From contig JAHDVF020000106.1 in NCBI GenBank assembly GCA_022606425.2, forward strand, positions 2,282,001 to 2,346,000: DNA of 64,000 bases. The letters run 5' to 3'. Under the pieces are notes generated by a model. The model did no database searches and had not been told where the DNA came from. It worked only from the letters and a program-made list of their open reading frames with translations. Numbering within the stretch: position 1 is the first letter of the stretch; each line of letters opens with the position of its first letter. The stretch comes from Lepidostoma basale. Taxonomy: Eukaryota > Arthropoda > Insecta > Trichoptera > Lepidostomatidae. This document shows, piece after piece, positions 19,651-29,002 of the stretch. A program made the translations under genes and the position numbers.

Positions 19651-19900
19651 AATATATAATAATTTTTTTTTATTATACACTTTTTGAGAATGTCGCGACA
19701 GCTGTTTTGCCAACCGATGTTGGCATCATCAGGTGTTACAAACAAGTGTTGGGGTATTGAATTGTTTGTAACACCTGATGATGCCAATATCGCTTGGCGA
19801 AACAGCTGTCTAGACATTCTCAAAGAGTGAATAAAAATAAATTATGATATTATAACAATGTTGTAAATTTAAAGTATCATAGTGTTTCGCCCAAAACAAT
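19651..19900. mobile_element. HP-2 palindromic element, complete pair of arms
   Basis: Left arm (19681-19740) and right arm (19769-19829) are inverted copies: gagaatgtcgcgacagctgt against acagctgtctagacattctc. Each arm carries CTGATGA, one base, a GCCAA-stem, G(A/C)AAAC and a GTC. Relatives at 2598-3130, 31372 and 62640. Confidence 0.78.
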
Positions 19901-19959
19901 TGACTGCTTTTATCATAGTCAATAGGAATAACACGTTTTAATTCGCTTATATACCCATA

Positions 19960-20200
19960 AGTTCGCTTCTATACATAAAGGCTGGGACCAGAACTCCATT
20001 GTGAACGGCCGTTTTCGCTTTCATTGATAAAGTCTTGTTTCCAATAACTATTTTAAAGCTCCATTCGCTGTGTAACCCGCACCAACCCTTCTTTCGGGGT
20101 CACTATCCGTTTGGCCATCCGCTTTGAACATGCTACCTAAATACACAAATTCACTCACCTGCTCCAAGTTCTCTTCATTCACACTTATGTTGCAAAATTG
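19960..20200 (-). mobile_element. LINE-W fragment
   Basis: Minus strand reads CNISVNEENLEQVSEFVYLG, SMFKADGQTDSDPERRVGAG and NGALK, then the GNKTLS and HNGVLVP region with breaks. It ends where another LINE tail begins. Confidence 0.82.
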
Positions 20201-20550
20201 TATATTTTTACTTATTATTTTGAGAAGAAGCAGATATGCCAGAATTAAAGTGATGCGTAAAGAGCTTAAAATTAACCCATTTAAAAAAATAATTACATAC
20301 AACGTTTTATTACTAATTCAAAAAATTGTTAATGGGCACACCTCTCAAGATTTTTTAAGGAAAATAAAAAGTAACCAACATGAACATCAATATGAAACAA
20401 GAAATAAAAATAAACAAATCTCAGAATTCTCTTACGTATAAAGCATTTAAAATTTTTGAAGATATACCAGAGGATGTCAAAAGTGTGCAGAGCATAATTT
20501 TTTTTAGAATAGAATTAAATAAACATATAAACAAAATGTAACCTTATTAT
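20201..20550 (+). mobile_element. Unclassified LINE C-terminal fragment
   Basis: Encodes RKELKINPFKKIITYNVLLL, IQKIVNGHTSQDF and EHQYETRNKNKQISEF, then after a stop FEDIPEDVKSVQSIIFFRIE. This is the pattern of the region after the RT core in many LINEs; possibly the same family as 16051-16261. Confidence 0.6.
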
Positions 20551-20635
20551 TATAATTGATTGTTTAATTGTTTTTATTAGTACATGTGTTGTGTACATGT
20601 GTACTATATTTCAAGTACATAAATAATATTATTAT

Positions 20636-20697
20636 TATTTTGTTGAATATCTCTTTTCATCATTACAGCGCGAGCCAAATTGATGTAAAGGGTGAAA
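20636..20697 (-). mobile_element. SINE-1 3' end
   Basis: ATT repeats plus ttttgttgaatatctctttt and gcgagccaaattgatgtaaa match the 3' end of SINE-1. Confidence 0.7.
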
Positions 20698-20784
20698 AAA
20701 ATAATATGAATTGAAATATGCATACAACCATTTGAATAGAAATATGACAGCTATCTCTTTTTTAATCTTATCGTTAGGTTATTC

Positions 20785-21615
20785 TCTTGCAGACAACGAG
20801 CACGAACTGCAAGCCCTGGTGTCTAGTATGTATGAGGTATGCAAGCGATAAGATTTGATGATGAATGTGAATAAGTCTAAGGTAATGATTTTCGAAAAAG
20901 AAGGAAGCATGACAGTCTGCAACATTAGTGTAAACGGTGAAAATCTGGAACAAGTGGATGAATTTGTTTATTTAGGAAGTATGTTTACAAAGGATGGGAG
21001 GGTGGAGAAGGATATTGAAAGAAGGGTTGGGGCAGGCAACATAATAAATGGTGTACTTAAAGTTGTCATCGCAAACAAAAGCCTATCCAAAAAAGCTAAG
21101 ATGGCAGTGCACAATGGTGTTCTTGTGCCGACCCTTATGCATGGAAGTGAAGCATGGAACTGGCAAAAGAAGGATGAAAGTAGAATAAATGCAGTAGAAA
21201 TGAGATCTCTAAGACGAATGTGTGTCAAATCTGTATATGATAGAGTGACAAATGCAAGTATAAGAAGTGAATGTGGTGCGAATGAAAGTGTTATGAACAA
21301 AATAAGGAAAGGGTCATTAAGATGGTTTGGACACATGGAAAGAATGAGTGAAGACAGAATGGTAAAGAAGGTATATGTAAACGGCGTGAACGGAGCTAGA
21401 AACAGAGGAAGGCCGAGGAAAAAGTGGCACGATCAAATCAATCAAATATTGAATGTCGGTCACGTGAGGAGTCGGAAAAATCGACGTGCGTGCATGACAA
21501 GATGTATGAATGTAGAGGAATCGAGAGACGTATGTCAGGACAGAACAGTGTGGCGTTCCATTCTTTCTGCCTACCCCTCCGGGGAGACGGCGTGATGGTA
21601 AGTTAGTTAGTTAGT
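20785..21615 (+). mobile_element. LINE-W (W-A), longest copy
   Basis: Starts ADNEHELQALVSSMYEVCKR just after where the YADD motif should be, has one stop, then an open frame 20855-21595 (246 codons): KSKVMIFEKEGSMTVCNISV, EFVYLGSMFTKDGRVEKDIE, NWQKKDESRINAVEMRSLRR, RKGSLRWFGHMERMSEDRMV, WHDQINQILNVGHVRSRKNR and the GETA stop. 11-nt hairpin cccctccgggg at 21574-21584 and TTAG tail 21601-21615. The upstream RT core and endonuclease are absent, so it is a dead 5'-truncated copy. Jockey/CR1-type group, exact clade not settled. Confidence 0.93.
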
Positions 21616-21624
21616 GAGGTTATT

Positions 21625-21850
21625 CACGAATTCGCTATAACTACATCTAGAGAGGTCTATCTCAGTTTCCACCTCGTTTAGAAGATAAATCGCCTTCAAT
21701 ACAGTAGAATTTTGGAACGCCTCTGTGCGGCAATTTGGGGCATAAAATAAGATATGCCCCTTGCTCTGCAATATCTGTGGGAAACGCTTTAGCACTTTCT
21801 TGTGATTTCTTACTAGTAAACGCTTCTCTTTAGAAGCAAATACCTAGGTG
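21625..21850 (-). mobile_element. LINE-T-like C-terminal fragment
   Basis: Minus strand encodes GHILFYAPNCRTEAFQNSTV then LKAIYLLNEVETEIDLSRCS, aligning with FYxPxxRTNLPLVTPVGRAI and the following LLN-IDVF block of LINE-T. Divergent. Confidence 0.55.
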
Positions 21851-22203
21851 CGTACTTGTATATTTTATAAAGACGCCGAAAACTCATCGCTGGCATCACC
21901 GGCTTGAGTTATTTTGATTTATGGCACGGGGTTTTTGAATTTTGTTCTTTTTATGACAGTTGGTGGCTGCGCGCGCACCGGCGACATTCGGTGCATGTAT
22001 TTATAATCAAGATGGCCGCGCGAAGGCAGGAAATGACGCCAAATGCATAAACACATCTCGGTAGATGTATACTGTAGTAAATAAAAGATTATTTATGATC
22101 ATAAAACATTCGTAAAATGACAAATGAATGAATTAATAATTTATTTATTTATTTCAAATATTTCAGCCTGTTAGAAGATTTTAGACCCATGGTTATTTTG
22201 ACT
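21851..22203. other. Unassigned stretch
   Basis: Contains a short GC-rich portion (21965-22030). No ORF or repeat recognised. Confidence 0.3.
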
Positions 22204-22492
22204 AACAAACTAACTAACCATCACGCAATTTACCGGAGGGGTACGCACAGAGGATGGATCGCCACAATGCTCTGTCCTGGCACACCTCTCGGGATTCCGC
22301 TACATTCATACATCGTACCATGCACGCACGTCGATTATTCCGACTTCGAATGTGACCGCCTTTTAGTAATTGATTAATTTGGTCATGCCATGTTTTCCTC
22401 GGTCGTCCTCGGCTTCTTTTTCCACTCACGCTGCTTGTGTACAACTTTTTAACCATTCTGCTCTCATCCATTCGTTCCATATGTCCAAACCA
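22204..22492 (-). mobile_element. LINE-W (W-C) fragment
   Basis: Minus strand reads RWFGHMERMDESRMVKKLYT, SSVSGKRSRGRPRKTWHDQI, NQLLKGGHIRSRNNRRACMV to the end. The stop region is altered (GKLRDG in place of GETA). TTAG-type tail at 22200-22217. The 5' end abuts an RTE tail. Confidence 0.88.
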
Positions 22493-22572
22493 TCTCTTCT
22501 TCTTCTTCTTTGCTAGCCTTCTTTCCTCCACTGCTGGATATAGGCCTCTTCCATCTCAGGGATCCTTTTTTT
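22493..22572 (-). mobile_element. RTE 3' tail fragment
   Basis: ttcttcttcttctttgc then cctccactgctggatatagg: on the minus strand, CCTATATCCAGCAGTGGA followed by GAA repeats, the common RTE 3' end. Also at 33415-33470 in plus orientation. Confidence 0.65.
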
Positions 22573-22579
22573 ATTTTAT

Positions 22580-22705
22580 CCATGAGCGCATGGGTGAAGA
22601 AAGAATGGTTAAAAAAGTATACGTTAACGATGTAAATGGAGTAAGAAGTCGAGGTAGACCGAGGAAAACATGGCATGACCAAATTAATCAAATATTAAAG
22701 GTTGG
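22580..22705 (+). mobile_element. LINE-W (W-B) fragment
   Basis: Encodes ERMGEERMVKKVYVNDVNGV then RSRGRPRKTWHDQINQILKV and stops in the GHVRS region. Both ends truncated. Confidence 0.85.
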
Positions 22706-22869
22706 TCGGAAAATGTTCGAAGGTCAGTGTATAAAATCCTGTGGCCCCAAAATTAGCCTATATGGAGGTCAATTACACGAACCATCGGGTTGAAAAAATC
22801 GGCGAGCGTGTATTTTAAGATACTGTTTGAGACTAACGAAAAATATTAATTTGTAACGAAAATTGTGTT

Positions 22870-22960
22870 GAATCAGAATTTTTTTTAACTAAATAACCAT
22901 CACGTCGTCTCCTCGAAGGGGGTAGGCAGAAGAAATGAGCGGCCCTACTGTTCTTTCCTG
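22870..22960 (-). mobile_element. LINE-W 3' terminus only
   Basis: aaccatcacgtcgtctcctc on the plus strand is the reverse of the terminal hairpin and stop region. Extremely 5'-truncated. Confidence 0.7.
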
Positions 22961-23004
22961 ACTTTAAATATTATTTATTTTACTAGTATCATAAGTTAAG
23001 ATGC

Positions 23005-23085
23005 ATTATGGTGTTATAGTGGCGATCTTTATGTATGAAAGTGAAGCATGGAACTGGTAAAAAATTATGAAAGTAGAATAAATGG
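23005..23085 (+). mobile_element. LINE-W internal scrap
   Basis: Matches the TLMYGSEAWNWQKKDESRIN block with several changes; neither end of the element is present. Confidence 0.65.
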
Positions 23086-23104
23086 TTATGAAAAAAATTA
23101 TGAA

Positions 23105-23212
23105 TATAGGTACTATTGAAAATAACTTTGTTTAATAATAAAAAAACACGACATGTTTCGGTGGATACCGCCATCTTCAGGTGTAAAAATATAATAAAAA
23201 CTAAACAAAGAA
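23105..23212 (-). mobile_element. HP-3 element
   Basis: Ends in inverted ctttgttta / taaacaaag (about 23120 and 23200). The minus strand carries CTGAAGA, one base, a GG-GG/CC-CC stem and CCGAAACATGTCGTG. Second copy at 29400-29525. Confidence 0.65.
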
Positions 23213-23234
23213 GAAGCGTGATATTTTGTTATAT

Positions 23235-23380
23235 TATATGTACTCTCTAACCGATCGCGAATATCAGATGCAGCCTTCATATTTAGATATTTACATTTTA
23301 AAATCGTCTTAATGCGCCCTTGAGGTGATTACATCGCAAAAACGGCGCTTTAAAAGTTTGCATATTATTATTATTAAACT
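23235..23380 (+). mobile_element. LINE-K 3' UTR and tail
   Basis: atcgcgaatatcagatgcag through gcccttgaggtgattacatc and the ATT-repeat tail. No coding part remains. Confidence 0.75.
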
Positions 23381-23394
23381 ATGTAAATAGAGAT

Positions 23395-23630
23395 CGAGTT
23401 AGGAATATAGCAATCCGAGAAATCTGCGAGGTCGAAGATGTGGTCAGATGGGGACGTCAGAGGATGAACTAAAATAGGATACCACACATAGCTCTCCATG
23501 GAACGCCAAACGGACAACGCCGACCAGGAAGACCCCCGAAACGGTGGAGAGAAAGCTGTAGTTCAGCGTTCAAGAGAAACCGCCTGAAATAACAGACTCC
23601 TGAGTCTACCAAAAGTGAAGAAGAAGAAGA
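23395..23630 (+). mobile_element. RTE-1 3' fragment
   Basis: Encodes RVRNIAIREICEVEDVVRWG-RQR, then PNGQRRPGRPPKRWRES, with stops, and ends in GAA repeats (23618-23634). Same family as the long element at 5588-8583 but an older, distinct subfamily. Confidence 0.82.
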
Positions 23631-23635
23631 AGAAT

Positions 23636-23865
23636 TAAATAGAGCTGGAAAAAGAAATAGACCGTAGAAAACGTGGTAAGATTAAATCAATCTAATATGA
23701 AATATCGGACAAATGAGAGAGTGAGACAAGAAATCGACGTGTGTGCATGACACGATGTACGAGTATGAATGTCGTGGAAATGGGAGAAGTTTGTCGGGAT
23801 AAAACAATGGGGCGGTTTATTATTTCTGCCTACCCCCTTAGAAGAGACGACGTGATAGTTAATAT
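23636..23865 (+). mobile_element. LINE-W fragment, heavily mutated
   Basis: Recognisable RNR-KTW-D-INLI, RRCVHDTMYE-like and ILSAYPLRR text, with many stops. Ends at gtgatagtta. Confidence 0.7.
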
Positions 23866-24104
23866 TTCATTTTATGAAAAGAAACTGGGTTCTGTCTAGC
23901 ATTCTGTCCTCTGGACCAGCATCCTGATGGGTTGGAGATATTTCTACATACAACAGTATTGAACCGCTGTATTATGGTATATCTATATTGCGAGCACGTT
24001 AGTTTGGTCGTTATTTGTATTATTCATCTCGTGCTATAACTGGGCGGGAATCAAACTGGATAGAATGGACTACTAAAAATAACTGCATAGTTGAAAGATT
24101 CCTC

Positions 24105-24290
24105 TTCATCATGTCAGGCAACCCAGAAGTCCACCAGCTGGACCACACTGCCGGACGCCCAAACCAGATCCTCCTCCGTGGAAGCCACAGGGCAAAGAAG
24201 GTTACCCACCGCTTACCCCAGGCTATTATAGATCGCAGCGGCGCCCTTTCGTCAGCCTCACTCGGTCAATTCCTAGGCTTATTTTTATTT
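24105..24290 (+). repeat. D-repeat, longest copy
   Basis: 24196-24280 matches the other D-repeats (gaaggttacccaccgcttac, cgcagcggcgccctttcgtc). Upstream, 24105-24195 is GC-rich with a readable frame (SGNPEVHQLDHTAGRPNQIL) that I do not recognise. It could be part of an unidentified transposon ORF. Confidence 0.45.
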
Positions 24291-24371
24291 ATAATTGTTA
24301 ACATAGCTTTAAGCACTATTTTTTAAAACGAATATTTCTTAATAATAGACAGTGAAAGGTACACGATTTTA

Positions 24372-24800
24372 CAGTAGAACCTCGATTATCCGGACTAATT
24401 GGGGATGAAGGTAGTCCGGATAAGGATAAATCCGGATAATCGAAAAAATGTATAATGGACAGGAAAAGACGAGCATATTCAGTATGAATAATTTTCATTT
24501 ATTTAGATTTATAAGTAGCTTTATTATATATTAAAAAAAAAAACAATTATCGATTTCTGCTTAAAACTAGCTTTTCTTTTTGAAGCTGCCAAATCTGCCA
24601 AATTTATAAGTAGCTTTATTATATATTTAAAAAAAAAACAATTATCGATTTCTGCTTAAAACTAGCTTTCCTTTTTGAAGCTGCCAAATCGCGAATACTT
24701 TTAAGACATATAAGTTGTCCTGAATTACCATGATTTATCCATTTGTTTACAATTTCCACCGGGTCCACAATAGATTTGAAATATTTCAAGAGAAACTAAT
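24372..24800 (-). mobile_element. pogo/Tigger-like transposon remnant
   Basis: Terminal motif cagtagaacctcgattatcc (24372-24391) preceded by TA is typical of pogo-group Tc1/mariner elements, and a nearby ggataatcga repeats it in reverse. On the minus strand 24665-24782 reads FKSIVDPVEIVNKWINHGNS, then GQLICLKSIRDLAASKRKAS, possibly transposase-derived. No opposite terminus found. Confidence 0.5.
24508..24692. repeat. ~93-bp tandem duplication
   Basis: The unit atttataagtagctttatta through gaagctgccaaatctgccaa occurs twice head-to-tail, with few differences. It lies inside the pogo-like remnant. Confidence 0.85.
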
Positions 24801-24849
24801 ATTTTCTTTTTTTTTTAATAAAAACTCTTTCTCTTTTAGATGTTTGGTC

Positions 24850-25240
24850 TGTTCCTGTTATTAGGCTGGCCTCTCTTGGGAGGTCGACTCCCAGCTATCC
24901 CTCCATCTCTCTGACGGTCTTCCGGGGGGACGGTAGCCGGCAGGAATCCGATGCGCCACAGCGTGTGGTATTCTGGTGGGATCCATCCTTTGCACGTACG
25001 CATTCCAGTATCTTCTGCGTTGTCTGCCCCATCTCACGACATCTTCCATCTTGCAGATTTCGCGGATAGCCGTGTTCCTCACCCTGTCTCGAAGAGTCTT
25101 TCCTGCTATCATCCTCAGCGTCCTGTCTCTGCCACCCGCACTTTAGCCTTCGTTCTTGTGGTATCCGCTCTGGTCTCAATGCTATATGTCAGTATAGGCC
25201 TTACGCAGGTTTTGTATATGCTGACCTATAAACTCTATAA
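24850..25240 (-). mobile_element. RTE-1 3' fragment
   Basis: Minus strand: IAGKTLRDRVRNTAIREICK, MEDVVRWGRQRRRYWNAYVQ and YRPPGRPSERWRDSWESTSQ. Upstream text (KTCVRPILTYSIETRAD type) is frameshifted. Closer to 25375-25915 than to the long RTE-1. Confidence 0.85.
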
Positions 25241-25310
25241 AAACTCGATTATGAAAGGCAAACATAAGGGTCGACATTAGAACTTCGTTGTGCACTCACT
25301 GCCATCATTG
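25241..25310 (-). mobile_element. LINE-W scrap
   Basis: gcaaacataagggtcgacat then gtgcactcactgccatc is the reverse of the MAVHNGVLVPTLMYG block. Short. Confidence 0.55.
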
Positions 25311-25374
25311 CTTCAGTTGAAATATTTCTAATTAAATTAATAATAATAATAAAAATAATAATAATAAATTATCT

Positions 25375-25915
25375 GGGTGTGGACTTTTGCGGAAAAACGG
25401 ATCTATCGTGTGAAGTGATGGGGCAAGTAAACAAGGATGCGGTCATTTCAGGATGCTTGAAGAATTCAATCTGAAAAACCTGTCAATCAACCTGTCATGA
25501 AGATCAGCAGCAAAGTGAAAATTTAGAAGACTTGGATGCGACCCATCATGATATATGGGATCGAGTGCAGGGCGGACACCACAATCACAAAAAACGCGCT
25601 CAGAGTGTCAGAAGTGAAGACGCTCAGAAATATATCTGGCAAGACACTGCAAGAGAGGATAAGGAATACACGGATAAGGGAGATATGCGAGGTGGAGGAT
25701 GTCGTTAGGTGGGGAAGGCAAAGGAGAAGATACTGGTATGTACACGTGAGGAGAATGGATCCATCCAGACTCCCCTTCATTGTGTTGCACGGCCAGCCCC
25801 AAGGTAGACGACCCCCGGGCAGACCACCAAAGAGATGGATCGACAGCTGGGAGTCGACTTCGCAGGAGGCCAATTCCTCTTCACTAAGAATAAGAAGGAG
25901 AAGAACTCAATAATA
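25375..25915 (+). mobile_element. RTE-1 3' fragment
   Basis: Starts NYLGVDFCGKTDLSCEV, then open to RPIMIYGIECRADTTITKNA, SGKTLQERIRNTRIREICEV, GRQRRRYWYVHVRRMDPSRL and GRRPPGRPPKRWIDSWESTS. Ends in an imperfect purine-rich tail. The longest RTE-1 relative besides the intact one. Confidence 0.87.
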
Positions 25916-26320
25916 AAATAATGACGAATTACATTCGGCATGGGACCCTCGAGGACGAAATCGATGTCAAATGAGATGGGATCGGTAAGGGTTAATACGT
26001 GCCACTTTATGAATCGCCCTGTTGGTTTGGTAACACTCTATAATGAGCGACAGACCACCCTGTCGTAAGTCTGTCATCAGTTTCTCCTAATGAGTAAGCA
26101 TTTGCGATGGAGCGTTTACCCATTACCTACCCACTGACTAATATAACACTCTCATTAAACACACGTTTAGTGGGAATGCGAACACAGAGCTAAAAATTTG
26201 TGGCCAGTTGAACGAATCGTGATTTTGAAGATTTTTTTGTGTAGTTAAAACTATTTTTTGTGAATGTATACTTATACTTGTATACGAATACTGGATTTCA
26301 CCCACCGTGGGTTATCAATT
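25916..26320. other. Unassigned stretch
   Basis: Nothing recognised as a gene. gaatactggatttcaccca near 26287-26305 also occurs in reverse next to the MITE-2 copy at 17370-17505, so MITE-2 or its host repeat may extend here. Confidence 0.35.
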
Positions 26321-26489
26321 TATGATTTAATTGTATCTCAAAAAGGTGGAATGGGGAATGTTGTAATTACATAAAGCGTGCGCTTAACCCAACCAATGAC
26401 AGGTCATATAAGTCCTGTAAACACATTGATCAACCATATTCAGTTTCCAATTTGCATCTTCGTCTCTATTGAGATACAATTAAATCATA
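26321..26489. mobile_element. MITE-2, copy with perfect 20-bp inverted ends
   Basis: tatgatttaattgtatctca (26321-26340) is the exact reverse complement of 26470-26489. The 169-bp element has no ORF. Superfamily not determined; no clear target duplication. Confidence 0.75.
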
Positions 26490-26507
26490 GTTAAAACTAT
26501 TTTCCTT

Positions 26508-26549
26508 ATTTCTTTTATGGTGATTTTTTTATGTATGGAAGCGAAGCAT
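26508..26549 (+). mobile_element. LINE-W fragment, left of RTE-5 insertion
   Basis: Reads the MYGSEA block and stops at gaagcgaagcat, which repeats at 26858-26869 beyond the RTE-5 insertion. Confidence 0.72.
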
Positions 26550-26857
26550 CATCATCAGCCGTCTGTCATCTACTGCTGAATATAGGTCTCTCCCAAAGCA
26601 CGCCGTCGCCCCCTGTCCATTGCCGCTTCCATCCATCCATGTCCAGCAATCCTCTGCAGATCGTCGGTCCAGCGGGCAGGGGGACGTCCAACTCTGCGGA
26701 ATCCTATACGCGGTCTCCACTCCAGAACCCGTCTCCCCCATCGCCACTTCAGCCCGCCCATCCTCAGAGCCACCTCAGTCACCTCGGTTTGTTGTCGAAT
26801 AAATTCGTCTCTAAATCTGTCCCTCAAGGTTATTCCAAGCGTGGCTCTTTCCATGGC
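26550..26857 (-). mobile_element. RTE-5 fragment with 12-bp TSD
   Basis: Minus strand encodes TLGITLRDRFRDEFIRQQTE, LEWRPRIGFRRVGRPPARWT and DDLQRIAGHGWMEAAMDRGR, then AYIQQ-like text. Flanked by gaagcgaagcat at 26538-26549 and 26858-26869. The tail is a short GAT repeat. Confidence 0.88.
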
Positions 26858-26869
26858 GAAGCGAAGCAT

Positions 26870-27290
26870 GGAATTGGCGAAATAAAGGATGAAAGTGGAA
26901 TAAATGCAGTAGACATGAGACCTCTTAGACGAATGTGTGGAAAACTGTGTATGATAGAGTGTCGAATGAAAATACAAGAAGTGAATGCGTTGCGAATGAT
27001 AGTGTTATGAACAAAATTATGAATGGAGCATTAAGATGGCTTGGACACATGGAAAGAATGAATGAAGAAAGATTGGTAAAAAAAAAAGTATATGTTAATG
27101 ATATAAATGGAACCAGAAATAGAGGAAGGCACGATCAAATAAATCAAATATTGAATGTCGGCCACGTGAGAAGTCGGAGAAATTGACGTGCGTGCATGAC
27201 AAGATGCATGAATCTTGGGGAATCGAGAGAAATGTGTCAAACAGAAACTGTGACAATCCATTCTTTCTGCAAAAATTAAATGCTGATACA
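26870..27290 (+). mobile_element. LINE-W (W-A) fragment, right of RTE-5
   Basis: Resumes at WNWRNKGWKWNK-like (frameshifted), then SECVANDSVMNKIMNGALRW, LGHMERMNEERLVKK, with a deletion of GRPRKTW before HDQINQILNVGHVRSRRN. Decayed before the usual 3' end. Confidence 0.83.
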
Positions 27291-27671
27291 ATTTTTTAAA
27301 ATTTCTAAAATGTTCCGTTTTTAAATAAACGAGGGAAATTTTCAAATATATTTCTTGTCATAACGTAAAACCCGGTAGGTAATGTGCATGTTCCTAATGG
27401 TTCATTATTTTCTTTTCGTGAAGTTGGTCATTATGTTAAGTGAGTTAGTGGTCTCGTGTCGGCACCCCCGACATTGTATTACGTGGCACTTGCAGGGTGG
27501 CAACATTAGCATTTTATAAAGGTCATCTGCGACCCTTCCACCCCTCGCTCTAAATTGGAAGCATTTCGATTTTCAAACCAGACATATTTCATGTTAAAAA
27601 TATAACGAAAAACATTTTGTCTTTATATATTTCGTCGGTTTTCTCTCCCACACACAATGTGTTAAAAAAAT
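27291..27671. other. Unassigned stretch
   Basis: AT-rich with a short GC-rich block (27455-27560). No feature recognised. Confidence 0.3.
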
Positions 27672-27850
27672 AACTTCTTCTTCTTCTTAAAGTGCCCTGT
27701 CAGGTCCCCCCGACGTTGACGATCACTCTGGTAAACTCTTCCCTATCCTGCGCTGTCCGGAATAGCTCCTCCACAGTTCCAATTCCCGTCCATTCCCTCA
27801 CACTGCGCAGCCAAGAGATCTGCCTTCTCCCTGCCCCCCTCTATTTTTAC
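27672..27850 (-). mobile_element. RTE-6 3' fragment
   Basis: Minus strand reads RQISWLRSVREWTGIGTVEE then LFRTAQDREEFTRVIVNVGG, a stop, and a GAA tail (27675-27688). RTE-type C-terminus distinct from families 1-5. Confidence 0.72.
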
Positions 27851-27892
27851 CTTCAATATTAGATGCAGCAGGCGATACTTCTAAAAATAACT

Positions 27893-28290
27893 AACTAAAT
27901 TACCATCACGCCGTCTCCCCGAAAGGGTAGGCAGAAAGAATGGACTGCCACACTCTGATTGACTGCATCAATGCGGCACTCCTTCCTTCTCTTTTCGCCA
28001 TCGCGAAAGACGCGGTGTGATGGGTTGCGAACCTCATCGCCACCAATAGGCATCTCCCGCGCACACTTCGATCGTTTAACGTCTACATAATAAATCTAAA
28101 ACAAATCATATAAAATACAATGATATAAAATAAAATAACAAAGAAAAATAATTTAACACATAATTTTCTTTTAGATGGTGCACTTGTCGTCAGCTGGACT
28201 GTGATTTGTGTTTATTTAATTTTTATTCCACGTAATCCACTGTTTTTTAAATAACTGTAATTAGGCACTTAAAACAACCCAACACCAGCA
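27893..28290 (-). mobile_element. SINE-2 composite element
   Basis: Same order as 15183-15668 on the minus strand: AT-rich 5' part, core with gcgatgaggttcgcaaccca, then the LINE-W-like 3' end. The tail at 27891-27906 is decayed. Second long copy. Confidence 0.78.
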
Positions 28291-29002
28291 AAAACTTTAA
28301 AATAGTATTGAAGAATTTATTCCAATTGTCATTGGAAAAAATGATAAATTTATTTTTATATTTGTCAAAATTCTTTTTATAAACAAAAAAACTTATATAA
28401 TTTTAAAATCAAAACAGTGAAAACGTATTTTATGTCACAAATAACTATCATTCAAATTGACCAAAACACTTCATTTATACACGAAATATCTCCAAATTTA
28501 CGGGAGCATCATATGAACCAAACCAAATTTTCAAAATCAGAACTAATCAAATAAAAAAGGCTATTGAACTAACATTATTGTTATGTGAGGTTCAGTATAA
28601 CATATATTTTATCTAAACCATTGATGAAGACTCTGTGACCATATTATTTGTCATAATTTTCTTATCTACCGTTGATAAAAAATACAATTAGATAAATATA
28701 TTTATGAACGGATAGATAATATTAAAATAAGCACGTTCGCAATTAAATTATTATTAATATGATTCATTCATAGGACGGGATGGTACATATTTATTGATAT
28801 CAGGACGTGTATGAACGTCCTGTACGGATTCAAGTGACTTCAAGTCAGTTCTATTGAAAACTCTCTCTCAAAGTAGGTACTCATTTGAGAGTGTGCAACC
28901 ATATCCAAATAAACGTAAACTAGTTGCAACCCGCGAAATATTCACGGATGTAAACCAAATTCTACATTTTAGAAATATGAAATTGAAAATAACTAACTAA
29001 CT
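28291..29002. other. Unassigned AT-rich stretch
   Basis: No gene seen; very A/T-rich from 28300 to 28760. Nothing repeats elsewhere in the window. Confidence 0.35.

Noticed and set aside
20968..21336. 122-codon minus-strand frame rich in Leu/Phe/Ser that looks like a membrane protein
   Set aside because: Shadow of the LINE-W frame on the other strand. The same shadow appears at 32099, 56874 and 63604, always opposite LINE-W.
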